This document shows, piece by piece, positions 50,882-58,989 of a DNA stretch of 64,000 bases. The DNA comes from Allobogoriella alba. Lineage in GTDB: Bacteria; Actinomycetota; Actinomycetes; Actinomycetales; Actinomycetaceae. The notes under the pieces are model-generated. The model did no database searches, was not told where the DNA came from, and saw nothing but the letters and a program-made list of their open reading frames with translations. The position numbers were made by a program, and so were the translations under genes. Each line of letters begins with the position of its first letter. Within the stretch, counting starts at the first letter, position 1. The stretch covers positions 124,001 to 188,000 of the forward strand of contig NZ_JBHTCQ010000001.1 of assembly GCF_042665525.1 (NCBI RefSeq), written 5' to 3'.

Positions 50882-51649
50882 ATGAGCACCCCGACGTCGG
50901 GTGGCGGAGACCCGGCCCGCACGATCGCGCTGCTGTGGCGGCACACCGCCGCGCCGCCGTCGGCACGGCGCGGGCCGCGGCAACGGCTCGACGTCGACAC
51001 GATCGTCGAGCGCGCCGTCTCCCTGGCCGACGCCGAAGGGCTGGAGGCCGTGACGATGCGGAAGGTCGCCACCGCCACCGGGACGGCACCGATGACGCTC
51101 TACACGTACGTTCCCAGCAAGGCCGAGCTGGTGGACCTGATGCTCGACCACGTCTACGGCCGCATGGCCCGCAAGGACACGACGGGCCGCCCGTGGCGGG
51201 AGCGGGTCCGGGCGGTGGCCGAGGAGAACCGTGAGCTCTTCGAACGGCACCCGTGGGCGGCGTCGGTCGTCACCACGCGGCCGACGCTGGGGCCGGGGGC
51301 GACGGCGAAGTACGACCACGAGCTCTCCGCGCTCGAGGGCCTCGGTCTCGACGACGTGACGATGGACGCCGCCGTCGACTGGGTCCTCGCGTTCGTCCAG
51401 GGCTGGGCACGTTCGGCGGCCGCCGCCGCGGCCACCCGGCGGGCCACCGCGATGGACGAGGAGCAGTGGTGGGCGGCGGCCGGGCCGCTGCTGGAGCAGG
51501 TGCTGGACGCGGACGCCTACCCGCTGGCCACCCGTGTGGGTGCCGCGGCGGGTGAGGCGCAGTCCGGGGCGTGGGACCCTGCACAGGCGTTCGCGTTCGG
51601 GCTGGGCCGGGTGCTCGACGGGTTGGCGCCGCTGGTCGAACCGGGGTAG
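50882..51649 (+). CDS. TetR/AcrR-family regulator with TetR_C_1-like domain
   Basis: 255 aa. A 35-residue head precedes the HTH (LDVDTIVERAVSLADAEGLEAVTMRKVATATGTAPMTLYTYVPSKAEL, split over ~38-85), the TetR DNA-binding core. The C-terminal helices have the tetracycline-repressor-type pattern (VDWVLAFVQGWARS). GGAGG is 8 nt before the ATG. Its operator pair lies directly upstream, between it and the divergent VOC gene. Confidence 0.9.
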   Translation: MSTPTSGGGDPARTIALLWRHTAAPPSARRGPRQRLDVDTIVERAVSLADAEGLEAVTMRKVATATGTAPMTLYTYVPSKAELVDLMLDHVYGRMARKDTTGRPWRERVRAVAEENRELFERHPWAASVVTTRPTLGPGATAKYDHELSALEGLGLDDVTMDAAVDWVLAFVQGWARSAAAAAATRRATAMDEEQWWAAAGPLLEQVLDADAYPLATRVGAAAGEAQSGAWDPAQAFAFGLGRVLDGLAPLVEPG

Positions 51650-51658
51650 GCCCGGACC

Positions 51659-52174
51659 TCAGCAGTCGAACACCGACCAGCAGATGTCGTTGCGGGCCCG
51701 CTGATCCTCGAGCACCAGCTCGCGGACCTCCGCCGGGAGCCGATCGCGCTGCCACCGGCACTCGGCCCGCCCGGCGGCGACCGCCCGTTCCGGCGGTGCC
51801 GCCGCACGGACGGCCTTGATCGCGTACGCGGCCGCGCCGAGGTCGTGCTCGGCCACGTGCGCGACCGCACCCGCCTGCCCGGCCGCGTAGGCCGCGAACC
51901 GTGCCGGCCCGCGCAGGTCGCGGGCCGCGCCCATCGCGTGACCGCCCGCCGCGCGGGACTGCATCATCCGGACCTCGCCGCGCACCCAGGCCCGGACGTG
52001 CTCGATCGCCTCGCGCGGCCGTGGGTCCTGCGGACGTTCGGCCTCGAAGAGGTCCAGCACGTGCTCGGCGCACGTGGCGGCCCAGAGCGCGAGCAGATGG
52101 TGGTCCGCATCGGTGAGCGTCCCGCCACGCCGGATCGTGACGAGCCGGGGGTCGCGGACCTTCGGGAGGATCAC
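51659..52174 (-). CDS. Imm5-like putative immunity protein, second of a tandem pair
   Basis: 171 aa, all-helical. LALWAATCAEHVLDLFEAERPQDPRPREAIEHVRAWVRGEV matches the pattern of the Imm5-like family (often mis-annotated exonuclease SbcC in Actinobacteria), followed by AARFAAYAAGQAGAVAHVAEH and an Ala-rich end. GTG start coupled to the upstream paralogue by a GTGA overlap (52171-52174). No toxin gene is adjacent. A defensive role is inferred from the family only. Confidence 0.7.
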   Translation of the reverse strand: MILPKVRDPRLVTIRRGGTLTDADHHLLALWAATCAEHVLDLFEAERPQDPRPREAIEHVRAWVRGEVRMMQSRAAGGHAMGAARDLRGPARFAAYAAGQAGAVAHVAEHDLGAAAYAIKAVRAAAPPERAVAAGRAECRWQRDRLPAEVRELVLEDQRARNDICWSVFDC

Positions 52175-52740
52175 GACGAGGGCCCCGCCGCGTCCGGCTG
52201 CCGCAGCGACTCATCGAGCGCACTCATCAGTCGCGCCACCCGACTCGTGCCGCGATCCGCGCGCGGGTAGCGGCTCAGCACGTCGCGGAGCACGGGGCCC
52301 GCCCACCGCCGCGACCGCTCCAGGAGAGCCTCCGCGACGTCCGGGTCACCGTCCGCGCCGAGCTCCCCGACGCGTGCCGCGCTCGCGGCGGCCCGCAGGA
52401 TGTGCCCCACCTGACCGGCCTGGGCGAGCGGATGAAGGTACGCGGCCGACGCGGCGTCGCCGGCCGAGCGCGCCGCCAGGCGGGCGGCCTCGGTGGGCGC
52501 GGACCGGGCCGCTCGGTGCGCGTCGAGGGACGCCACCCGCTGCCGCCGGGTGCGCCGCTCGCCGTCGATGAACGCGCGGGCGGCCTCGATCGCCTCCCGG
52601 GGTCGCGGATCCTCCGGGACGGACCGCTCGAAGACCGGCAGGACCTCCTCCGCGTGCCGGGTCACGAACCTCGCGACGGCGCGCAGCTCGTCCATCGTCA
52701 GCTCGAAGTCCCCGGACACGACCGATCCGCTCGGTCCCAT
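52171..52740 (-). CDS. Imm5-like putative immunity protein, first of a tandem pair
   Basis: 189 aa. VARFVTRHAEEVLPVFERSVPEDPRPREAIEAARAFIDGE parallels the next gene, then ARSAGDAASAAYLHPLAQAGQVGHILRAAASAARV, a typical family segment in which the paralogue lost the HPLA part. It extends further, with a C-terminal ~55 residues including VLRDVLSRYP. Duplication and divergence of one gene is the simplest origin. The ATG at 52740 is chosen; upstream in-frame residues run into the hairpin region. Confidence 0.72.
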   Translation of the reverse strand: MGPSGSVVSGDFELTMDELRAVARFVTRHAEEVLPVFERSVPEDPRPREAIEAARAFIDGERRTRRQRVASLDAHRAARSAPTEAARLAARSAGDAASAAYLHPLAQAGQVGHILRAAASAARVGELGADGDPDVAEALLERSRRWAGPVLRDVLSRYPRADRGTSRVARLMSALDESLRQPDAAGPSS

Positions 52741-52810
52741 GCCGGGATCGTATCCGCGGCCGGCCGCCCCGGAGCCCACGCGGGAGCACCCGGGCTCCGG
52801 CCTACGCGGT

Positions 52811-52853
52811 CGTGTGAAGACCTTCGTGCGTTCAACGCAGGAGTCTTCACACG
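52811..52853. repeat. Long two-part hairpin between divergent genes
   Basis: Outer arms CGTGTGAAGAC (52811-52821) and GTCTTCACACG (52843-52853) enclose an inner perfect palindrome TGCGTT-C-AACGCA (52827-52839). It lies between the Imm5-like pair and the osmoprotectant operon, both pointing away, so it is not their terminator. Confidence 0.7.
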
Positions 52854-52904
52854 AAGGGCAGGACAGCCTGGTCAATGTCACCCGGACACGAAAGGCTTGG
52901 CGCC

Positions 52905-53717
52905 ATGGGCATCGAGTTCCGCGCCGTCGGCAAAACCTACCCGGACGGCACGGTCGCCGTCGGGAGCTTCAACCTGAGCGTGCCCTCGCACCGGACCGTC
53001 GCGCTGCTCGGCTCCTCCGGGTGCGGCAAGACCACGCTGCTGCGCATGGTGAACCGAATGGTGGAGCCGACGTCCGGCGCGGTGCTCATCGACGACGAGG
53101 ACGTCCGCGAGCGGGACCCGGTCAAGCTCCGCCGGTCGATCGGCTACGTCATGCAGGCGGGCGGCCTGCTCCCGCACCGCACCGTCGAGGACAACGTCGC
53201 CACGGTCCCCGTGCTCGACGGCGTACCCCGCCGGCAGGCCCGCGACGCGGCGGCCGCGCTGCTCGAACGGGTCGGCCTGGACCCCGCGCTGGCCCGGCGC
53301 TACCCCGCCCAGCTCTCCGGCGGTCAGCAGCAGCGCGTCGGCGTGGCCCGGGCGCTCGCGGCGGAGCCGAACATCCTGCTCATGGACGAGCCGTTCGGTG
53401 CCGTCGACCCGATCGTCCGGCGCGAGCTGCAGGACGAGATGCTGCGGCTGCAGCGCGAGCTCGGCAAGACGGTGCTGCTCGTCACGCACGACGTCGACGA
53501 GGCCTTCCGGCTCGGCGAGCAGGTGGTGCTGCTCAAGCGGCACGCCGAGGTCGCGCAGATCGGCACGCCGGTCGAGCTGCTCGCCCACCCGGCCGACGAC
53601 TTCGTGCGGTCCTTCGTCGGCGGGGACCGGGCCGACCGTCGCCTCACCGTGCAGGACGTCGACGGCCGGCGCGTGGCCGTCGACGGCGACGGCCGGCCCG
53701 CCGGGGTGCTGGCCTGA
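52905..53717 (+). CDS. Osmoprotectant (betaine/choline) ABC transporter ATP-binding protein
   Basis: 270 aa of the OpuCA/ProV type. Walker A is GSSGCGKTT near 36-44, the Q-loop YVMQAGGLLPHRTVEDNV is typical of glycine-betaine ATPases, the signature is LSGGQQQRVGVARAL, and Walker B is ILLMDEPFGAVDPIVR. The C terminus is short with no CBS pair, so the ionic-strength sensor of OpuA/OpuCA is absent. An AAAGG ribosome site precedes the ATG. It is the first of four overlapping genes. Confidence 0.92.
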   Translation: MGIEFRAVGKTYPDGTVAVGSFNLSVPSHRTVALLGSSGCGKTTLLRMVNRMVEPTSGAVLIDDEDVRERDPVKLRRSIGYVMQAGGLLPHRTVEDNVATVPVLDGVPRRQARDAAAALLERVGLDPALARRYPAQLSGGQQQRVGVARALAAEPNILLMDEPFGAVDPIVRRELQDEMLRLQRELGKTVLLVTHDVDEAFRLGEQVVLLKRHAEVAQIGTPVELLAHPADDFVRSFVGGDRADRRLTVQDVDGRRVAVDGDGRPAGVLA

Positions 53718-54373
53718 TGACCTGGCTCTCGCACGCCTGGCCGCAGGTCATCGACCTCACCGTCGCGCACCTCCTGCTGGCGGTGCCGGCGATCGCGCTG
53801 AGCCTGCTCATCTCCGTGCCGCTCGGGCTGCTGGCCACCCGCCGGCCACGCAGCGGCGGCGTGGTCCTCGGCGGCGCGACGCTGCTGTACGCCATCCCGT
53901 CCCTGCCGCTGCTGATCGTGGTCCCCGCGGTCCTCGGCACACCGCTGCGCTCGCCGATCACCATGATCACGGCGCTGACCGTGTACGGCGTGGCGGTCAT
54001 GGTCCGCACCTCGGCGGACGCGTTCGCCGCGGTGGACACCCAGGTCCGTGACGCGGCGGTCGCGGTCGGGCACTCGCCGAGCTCCGCCTTCTGGAAGGTG
54101 GAGCTGCCGCTCGCGGTGCCGGTGCTGACCTCCGGCCTGCGGGTGGTCGCCGTCAGCACCGTCGCCCTCGTGACCATCGGCGCCCTGGTGGGGATCTCCA
54201 GCCTCGGGACGCTGTTCACCGACGGGTTCCAACGCGGGATCGTCGCCGAGGTGACCACCGGCGTGATCCTCACGATCGCCGTCGCGCTGCTGCTCGACGG
54301 GCTCATCGTGGTCGGCGGCCGGCTGCTCGCGCCATGGCAGGCGCAGCAGGCGCTCGCGGCGAGGGGCAGGTGA
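53717..54373 (+). CDS. Osmoprotectant ABC transporter permease 1
   Basis: 218 aa with five or six membrane segments. The coupling motif AAVAVGHSPSSAFWKVELPLAVPVLTSGLR (split over ~113-142) is the BPD_transp_1 EAA loop of the OpuCB/YehW group. Its ATG overlaps the ATPase stop (TGATG). It forms the membrane channel with the next permease. Confidence 0.9.
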   Translation: MTWLSHAWPQVIDLTVAHLLLAVPAIALSLLISVPLGLLATRRPRSGGVVLGGATLLYAIPSLPLLIVVPAVLGTPLRSPITMITALTVYGVAVMVRTSADAFAAVDTQVRDAAVAVGHSPSSAFWKVELPLAVPVLTSGLRVVAVSTVALVTIGALVGISSLGTLFTDGFQRGIVAEVTTGVILTIAVALLLDGLIVVGGRLLAPWQAQQALAARGR

Positions 54374-55095
54374 ACATGCTGGCCTCGGCCCTGCAGTGGC
54401 TCACCGCCGCGGAGAGCTGGTCCGGTCCCGACGGCATCCCGGCCCGGCTGCTCGAGCATCTCGCCGTGACGGCCCTCGTGGTCGGCGTGGCCGCGCTCGT
54501 CGCGATCCCCGCGGGGGTCGCCGTCGGGCACACCCGGCGCGGTCGCACCACGGTGGCCGCCATCGCCGGCGGCGCCCGCGCCGTGCCCACCCTCGGGCTG
54601 CTCACCCTGCTCGGCCTGGCGCTCGGCATCGGCCTGGAGGCGCCCGTCATCGCGCTCGTGGTGCTGGCGATCCCGTCGCTGCTCGCGGGCGCGTACGCGG
54701 GGGTGGAGAACGTCGACCCGGCGACGGTCGACGGCGCGCGTGCGGCCGGCATGACCGAGATGCAGATCGTCCGGCAGGTCGAGCTGCCTCTCGCGGCGCC
54801 GGTGCTCGTGGGCGGACTGCGCTCCGCCGTGCTGCAGGTGGTCTCGACCGCCACCCTCGCCGCCTACATCTCCAACACCGGGCTCGGCCGCTACCTCTAC
54901 ACCGGGCTGAAGACGCAGGACTACCCGCTCATGCTCGGCGGCTCGCTGCTCGTCATCGTGCTCGCGCTGGTGCTCGAGCTCGTCCTCGCGGCCGTGCAGC
55001 GGGCGGCCCGCCGTCGCGCCGACCCGGTGGCCACCGTGTCACCGACCTCTGACACCATGCAGGTCCGGACTCTCATCCCGGAAGGATCGTCATGA
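54370..55095 (+). CDS. Osmoprotectant ABC transporter permease 2
   Basis: 241 aa, BPD_transp_1 family. The EAA loop reads ARAAGMTEMQIVRQVELPLAAPVLVGGLR (near 128-156), with RAVPTLGLLTLLGLALGIG near 75. A hydrophilic C-terminal tail of about 30 residues is present. A GTG at 54370 overlaps the previous stop as GTGA and has GAGGGG upstream; the ATG at 54376 is an alternative. It is coupled by ATGA to the binding protein. Confidence 0.9.
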   Translation: MNMLASALQWLTAAESWSGPDGIPARLLEHLAVTALVVGVAALVAIPAGVAVGHTRRGRTTVAAIAGGARAVPTLGLLTLLGLALGIGLEAPVIALVVLAIPSLLAGAYAGVENVDPATVDGARAAGMTEMQIVRQVELPLAAPVLVGGLRSAVLQVVSTATLAAYISNTGLGRYLYTGLKTQDYPLMLGGSLLVIVLALVLELVLAAVQRAARRRADPVATVSPTSDTMQVRTLIPEGSS

Positions 55096-56033
55096 CTAAG
55101 CAGGGCACGTTCCGCGTCAGGGTCGCCGCCGTCGCCGGCGCGGCCGGGCTCCTCCTCGCCGCGTGCTCCAGCCAGGACCCGCTCGCGGACCCGACGGAGG
55201 CGGGCGGCGACGGGGGCGACGGCGCAGGGGGCTCGGAGAGCATCGTCGTCGGGTCGCAGGACTACTACTCCAACGAGATCATCGCCGAGATCTACGCCCA
55301 GGCCCTCGAGGCGGGCGGCTACACCGTGGAGCGCCAGTTCCGGATCGGGCAGCGCGAGGCGTACGTGCCCGAGCTCGAGTCCGGCGCGATCGACCTGTTC
55401 CCCGAGTACACCGGCCCGCTGCTGCAGTACTGGGTGCCCGAGGTGGAGTCCGGCGAGGCGGAGGAGATCTACGCGCAGCTGGCCGAGTCGACCCCGGACG
55501 GGCTCCGCGTGCTCGAGCAGTCCCCGGCGACGGACCAGGACGCGTACATGGTCACCGAGGAGTTCGCCGAGCGGTGGGACCTGACCACCATCGCCGACCT
55601 CGCAGGAGTGACCGAGCCGATGACGATGGGCGCCAACTCCGAGGCCGAGTCCCGGCCGAACGGTCCGCAGGGGCTGGCGGAGACCTACGGCGTCGAGGTC
55701 GACTTCACCCCCATCGAGGACGGCGGCGGCCCGCTGACCGTGCAGGCGCTCGTCGACGGTGACGTCCAGCTCGCCATCATCTACACCGCCGACCCATCGG
55801 TGGAGGAGAACAACCTCGTCCCGCTGGAGGACACCGAGGGCCTCTTCCTCGCCTCGCACGTGGTCCCGGTGGCCAGCGACGCCGTCGACGAGGAGGCGGA
55901 GGGGATCATCAACGAGGTCAGCGCGACCATGACCGGGGACGAGCTCATCGCGCTCAACGGCCGCAGCGTGAACGAGGAGCTCCCGGCCGCCCAGATCGCC
56001 TCGGACTGGTTGGCCGAGAACGACCTCGCCTGA
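55092..56033 (+). CDS. Osmoprotectant substrate-binding lipoprotein
   Basis: 313 aa, OpuAC/OsmX type. The signal peptide ends in the lipobox LLLAAC (residues 20-25), then a Gly/Asp-rich tether, then IVVGSQDYYSNEIIAEIYAQALE, ESGAIDLFPEYTGPLLQYW and LVDGDVQLAIIYTADPSV, the substrate cleft segments of quaternary-ammonium binders. Last gene of the four-gene import operon (all 1-4 nt overlaps). Confidence 0.92.
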   Translation: MTKQGTFRVRVAAVAGAAGLLLAACSSQDPLADPTEAGGDGGDGAGGSESIVVGSQDYYSNEIIAEIYAQALEAGGYTVERQFRIGQREAYVPELESGAIDLFPEYTGPLLQYWVPEVESGEAEEIYAQLAESTPDGLRVLEQSPATDQDAYMVTEEFAERWDLTTIADLAGVTEPMTMGANSEAESRPNGPQGLAETYGVEVDFTPIEDGGGPLTVQALVDGDVQLAIIYTADPSVEENNLVPLEDTEGLFLASHVVPVASDAVDEEAEGIINEVSATMTGDELIALNGRSVNEELPAAQIASDWLAENDLA

Positions 56034-56051
56034 GGACCGGGGACGGGCCGG

Positions 56052-56783
56052 TCACCCGCTCAGCCGGTCGGACACACCCGCGGCCAGCCGCGGCCAGTGC
56101 GGGATGGGGCGGCCGTCGACGTTCCCGCCGGCGGAGTGCCACTCGCGCTGCGGCGAGCCCGGAAGCGCGTCCTCCCAGGGCTCCTGGCGTCCGTACGGCG
56201 TCAGGTCCATCAACGCGTAGCTGTTGTCGAGGGTCTCCACACCCCGCCTCGTGGTCCAGTACGTCTCGAAGACGCGGTCGCCGTCGCGCAGGTAGCAGAT
56301 GAGGTACATCATCGACGTGTCACGCTCGACGAGGAGCGACTGCTGGGAGGCCGGCGGGACGCCGTACCAGGGGGTCTCCAGGCCGAGGAAGTCGCGGTAG
56401 CGCACGCTCTCGTCGTACGGGCCCTTGCAGAAGACCGCGAAGGTGATGTCCCGGGAGTGCAGGTAGCCCAGCTCGCGCACCTGGCTGCTGCACCAGGTGC
56501 ACCCGCCGCACTGCTCGCTGGCCGGGCGGCCCGGGTGCCACATGAAGTAGTACGCGAGGAGCTGTCTGCGCCCCTCGAAGGCGTCGATCAGCGGGGTCGT
56601 GCCGTTCGGGCCCTCGAGGGGCGTCGCGGCGTCGACCTCGACCATCGGGAGGCGGCGCCGGGCCGCCGCGATCGCGTCGCGCTCGCGCGTGCTGGCCTTC
56701 TCCCGGGCTCGGAGCTCGTCGATCTCGGCCTGCCAGGCGGCACGGTCGGCTATCGGGGGCGACGGCCAGGTGGTGTCGGTCAA
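56052..56783 (-). CDS. DUF899 thioredoxin-like protein, TTG start
   Basis: 243 aa of the DUF899 family (thioredoxin-like fold). EQCGGCTWCSSQVRELGYL near residue 90 carries clustered cysteines, LLAYYFMWHPG precedes it, and ETYWTTRRGVETLDNSYALMDLTPYGRQE is the family end. The start is TTG at 56783: GGAGGG lies 6 nt upstream and the TTG overlaps the ArsR stop (TTGA). It is the third gene of the SRPBCC-ArsR-DUF899 operon, a common actinobacterial set of unclear purpose. Confidence 0.88.
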   Translation of the reverse strand: MTDTTWPSPPIADRAAWQAEIDELRAREKASTRERDAIAAARRRLPMVEVDAATPLEGPNGTTPLIDAFEGRRQLLAYYFMWHPGRPASEQCGGCTWCSSQVRELGYLHSRDITFAVFCKGPYDESVRYRDFLGLETPWYGVPPASQQSLLVERDTSMMYLICYLRDGDRVFETYWTTRRGVETLDNSYALMDLTPYGRQEPWEDALPGSPQREWHSAGGNVDGRPIPHWPRLAAGVSDRLSG

Positions 56784-57115
56784 GGTGATCCCTCCAGGTG
56801 GTTCTTGAGCTGTTCGAGGCGCGCGTCCCAGTCCCGGGCCATGGCCGCCAGGAACTGCTGCGCCAGCTGCATCGGTGCGGTGTGGACGCGGTAGCGGATG
56901 CGCCGGCCCTCGCCGGTCTCCGCGGTGGTGAGCCCGGCCTCCGTCAGCCGGTCCAGGTGCTTGGCGACTCCTTGCCGGCTGATCGGGAGGCGGCCGGCCA
57001 GGTCGGTCGCGGTGGCGGGTCCACGGGCGGCGAGCTCGGCCAGGATGGAGCGCCGCGTGGGGTCTGCGAGTGCCGCGAACACCCGCGCCGCGGTCTCCTC
57101 GCGGTCGTCGGTCAT
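56780..57115 (-). CDS. ArsR-family winged-helix repressor
   Basis: 111 aa. FAALADPTRRSILAELAARGPATATDLAGRLPISRQGVAKHLDRLTEAGLT (split over ~12-60) is the ArsR winged helix. There is no metal-binding CxC in the recognition helix, so it is likely of the SdpR/AHSA1-linked subgroup rather than a metal sensor. It is coupled by 4-nt overlaps to the SRPBCC gene upstream and the DUF899 gene downstream. It presumably binds the palindromes at 57576-57615. Confidence 0.92.
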   Translation of the reverse strand: MTDDREETAARVFAALADPTRRSILAELAARGPATATDLAGRLPISRQGVAKHLDRLTEAGLTTAETGEGRRIRYRVHTAPMQLAQQFLAAMARDWDARLEQLKNHLEGSP

Positions 57116-57555
57116 CCCGTCGCGCGGGCGTCGGACAGGTACTCGACGAGCTCGCCGAGCTCGTTCGTCCAACCCTCGGAGTGGCTCCGGTAGGCGGACT
57201 CGTACGTCTCGTCGGGCAGCTGGGCGAAGCCGTGCTCGACCACCCGCAGCTCCGTGCCGCCGTCGACCGGGCGCAGGGTGAACTCGACGTAGGTGCGTCG
57301 CGGGTCCCCGCTCGGCAGCCCTTCGACGGGCCAGGTGAGCGCGAAGAGCGTGGGCGGCTCGACCTTCTCGACGCGCATCTCGACGGCGTCGCCGCTGCTC
57401 CACCGCAGTGTCAACGTGCCGCCCGTCCGCAGGTCGATCTCGGCCTCCTCGCCGAACCAGCTGGTCAGTCCCTCGGCCGTCGTCAGCGCCGCCCAGACGG
57501 CCTCGACGGACCGGGTGATCTGGACGGTTCGTTCGATCCGGTCCGGAAATCCCAT
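57112..57555 (-). CDS. SRPBCC/AHSA1-domain protein
   Basis: 147 aa START-like fold. IERTVQITRSVEAVWAALTTAEGLTSWFG at the N terminus and GGTELRVVEHGFAQLP, followed by EGWTNELGELVEYL, are the AHSA1 pattern. It is a hydrophobic-ligand-binding or chaperone-activator-like protein of unknown ligand. First gene of the operon. AAGGGG precedes the ATG at 57555, and the upstream inverted repeats probably serve as ArsR operators. Confidence 0.9.
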   Translation of the reverse strand: MGFPDRIERTVQITRSVEAVWAALTTAEGLTSWFGEEAEIDLRTGGTLTLRWSSGDAVEMRVEKVEPPTLFALTWPVEGLPSGDPRRTYVEFTLRPVDGGTELRVVEHGFAQLPDETYESAYRSHSEGWTNELGELVEYLSDARATG

Positions 57556-57575
57556 GGCCTGCCCCTTCGCTTGTA

Positions 57576-57615
57576 GCAACTGAACGGTTGCAATATATCG
57601 CAACCGTTCGGTTGC
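57576..57615. promoter_or_regulatory. ArsR-type operator pair
   Basis: GCAACTGAACGGTTGC (57576-57591) and GCAACCGTTCGGTTGC (57600-57615) are near-palindromes that are reverse complements of each other except at one base, separated by 8 AT-rich bases. They sit 21 nt before the SRPBCC start and resemble operators of ArsR regulators linked to AHSA1 genes. Confidence 0.75.
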
Positions 57616-57704
57616 GTCAACGGTCATGGGGCGACACCACAGGCACGGGCCGTCGCCCGCCGCGGTCAGCGCGAACGACTGCGGACGGCGAGTGCCGCGG
57701 CGGC

Positions 57705-58916
57705 TCAGCCCCTGAGGCGCTGCAGCCCCGCCGCGGCGCGCTCGAGCACGGCCGGCGACTTGACGTACGTGAACCGGACCCACGAGCGCAGGGTCCGGGA
57801 CAGCTCCGAGCCCGCCGTGCAGAACGCCGTGATGGGAATCGCCACCACGCCTGCCCGCTCGGGCATCTCGCGGCACAGCGCGACGGCGTCGTCGAAACCG
57901 AGCGGTGCCGCGTCGGCCACCAGGAAGTAGGTCCCCTCGGGCACGAAGGGGGCGAACCCGACGTCACGCAGGGCGCCGAGGAGGAAGTCACGCCGTTCCC
58001 GCAGGGAGTCGCGCAGGTCGGAGACGTACGCGGCGGTACGTCCGTCGTCGTCCGCGAGCGCGTGTGCGACGGCCTTCTGCAGCGCGCCGGGCCCCACGTA
58101 GGTGAGGAACTGCTTGACGGTCCGCACCGCGGTGACCAGCTCGGCAGGCCCGTGCAGCCAGCCCACCTTCCAGCCGGTGAAGCTGAGGGTCTTGCCCGCG
58201 GAGGAGATGGTCAGCGTGCGCTCGGCCATGCCCGGGAGCGTGGCGACGGGCACGTGCTCCGCGCCGTAGGTGAGGTGCTCGTACACCTCGTCGGTGACGA
58301 CCGTGACGTCGTGGGCGATCGCCTGCTCGGCCAGCAGGGTCAGCTCCTCGCGGCTGAGCACGGTGCCGGTCGGGTTGTGCGGGCTGTTGAGGAGCAGGAC
58401 GCGGGTGCGCTCGGTGAACGCGGCGGCGACGTCGCCGGGGTCGAGGTGGAAGCCGGCCTCGGACGGCCGCAGCGCAACCGTGCGGTGGGTCGCTCCGGTC
58501 AGGGCGATCGTGGCGGCGTAGGAGTCGTAGAAGGGCTCGAGCGTGAGGACCTCGTCGCCCGGTCCGGCGAGCGCCAGGATCGAGGCGGCGATGGCCTCGG
58601 TCGCGCCGACGGTCACCAGCACCTCGGACGTGGGGTCGACCGCGAGGCCGTAGTGGCGCTTCTGGTGCGCGGCCACCGCCTCGCACAGCTCGGGCACACC
58701 CGCGCCCGGCGCGTACTGGTTGGGCCCCTCGCGCAGGGCGGCGACGGCGGCGTCCTTCACGTGGTCCGGGCCCTCGACGTCGGGGAAGCCCTGGCCGAGG
58801 TTCACCGCACCGGTGTGGTTCGCCAGCGCCGTCATCTCGGCGAAGATCGTGGCGGCGACCGTGCCGTCCGGTCCGAGGAGCCCGGTCGCGCGGGCGACGT
58901 CGTGCCAGCGGGACAT
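57705..58916 (-). CDS. PLP-dependent class I/II aminotransferase (DapC/KAT-like)
   Basis: 403 aa, fold type I. VNLGQGFPDVEGP near 38, NQYAPGAGVPELCEAVA near 66, LNSPHNPTG near 172, DEVYEHL near 212 and the PLP lysine in ISSAGKTLSFTGWKVGW near 246. The pattern fits N-succinyldiaminopimelate or kynurenine/methionine-type aminotransferases; the exact donor cannot be set. The ATG at 58916 has CACAAT 7 nt upstream; an ATG at 58925 is the alternative. Confidence 0.9.
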   Translation of the reverse strand: MSRWHDVARATGLLGPDGTVAATIFAEMTALANHTGAVNLGQGFPDVEGPDHVKDAAVAALREGPNQYAPGAGVPELCEAVAAHQKRHYGLAVDPTSEVLVTVGATEAIAASILALAGPGDEVLTLEPFYDSYAATIALTGATHRTVALRPSEAGFHLDPGDVAAAFTERTRVLLLNSPHNPTGTVLSREELTLLAEQAIAHDVTVVTDEVYEHLTYGAEHVPVATLPGMAERTLTISSAGKTLSFTGWKVGWLHGPAELVTAVRTVKQFLTYVGPGALQKAVAHALADDDGRTAAYVSDLRDSLRERRDFLLGALRDVGFAPFVPEGTYFLVADAAPLGFDDAVALCREMPERAGVVAIPITAFCTAGSELSRTLRSWVRFTYVKSPAVLERAAAGLQRLRG

Positions 58917-58923
58917 GCCGGCC

Positions 58924-58929
58924 ATTGTG
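58924..58929 (-). promoter_or_regulatory. Leaderless-type -10 box of the aminotransferase gene
   Basis: CACAAT on the minus strand, 7 nt from the ATG at 58916; the same hexamer precedes hemE. Confidence 0.35.
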
Positions 58930-58989
58930 CCCGGGCGCGCCCGGGGACGTCCGGTCCGTCTCGCTCCTCGGCGTGCCCGCCCACCCCGC

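Noticed and set aside
52175..52904. Plus-strand coding before the osmoprotectant ATPase
   Set aside because: Frames here are antisense to the Imm5-like genes; the first supported plus-strand start is 52905.
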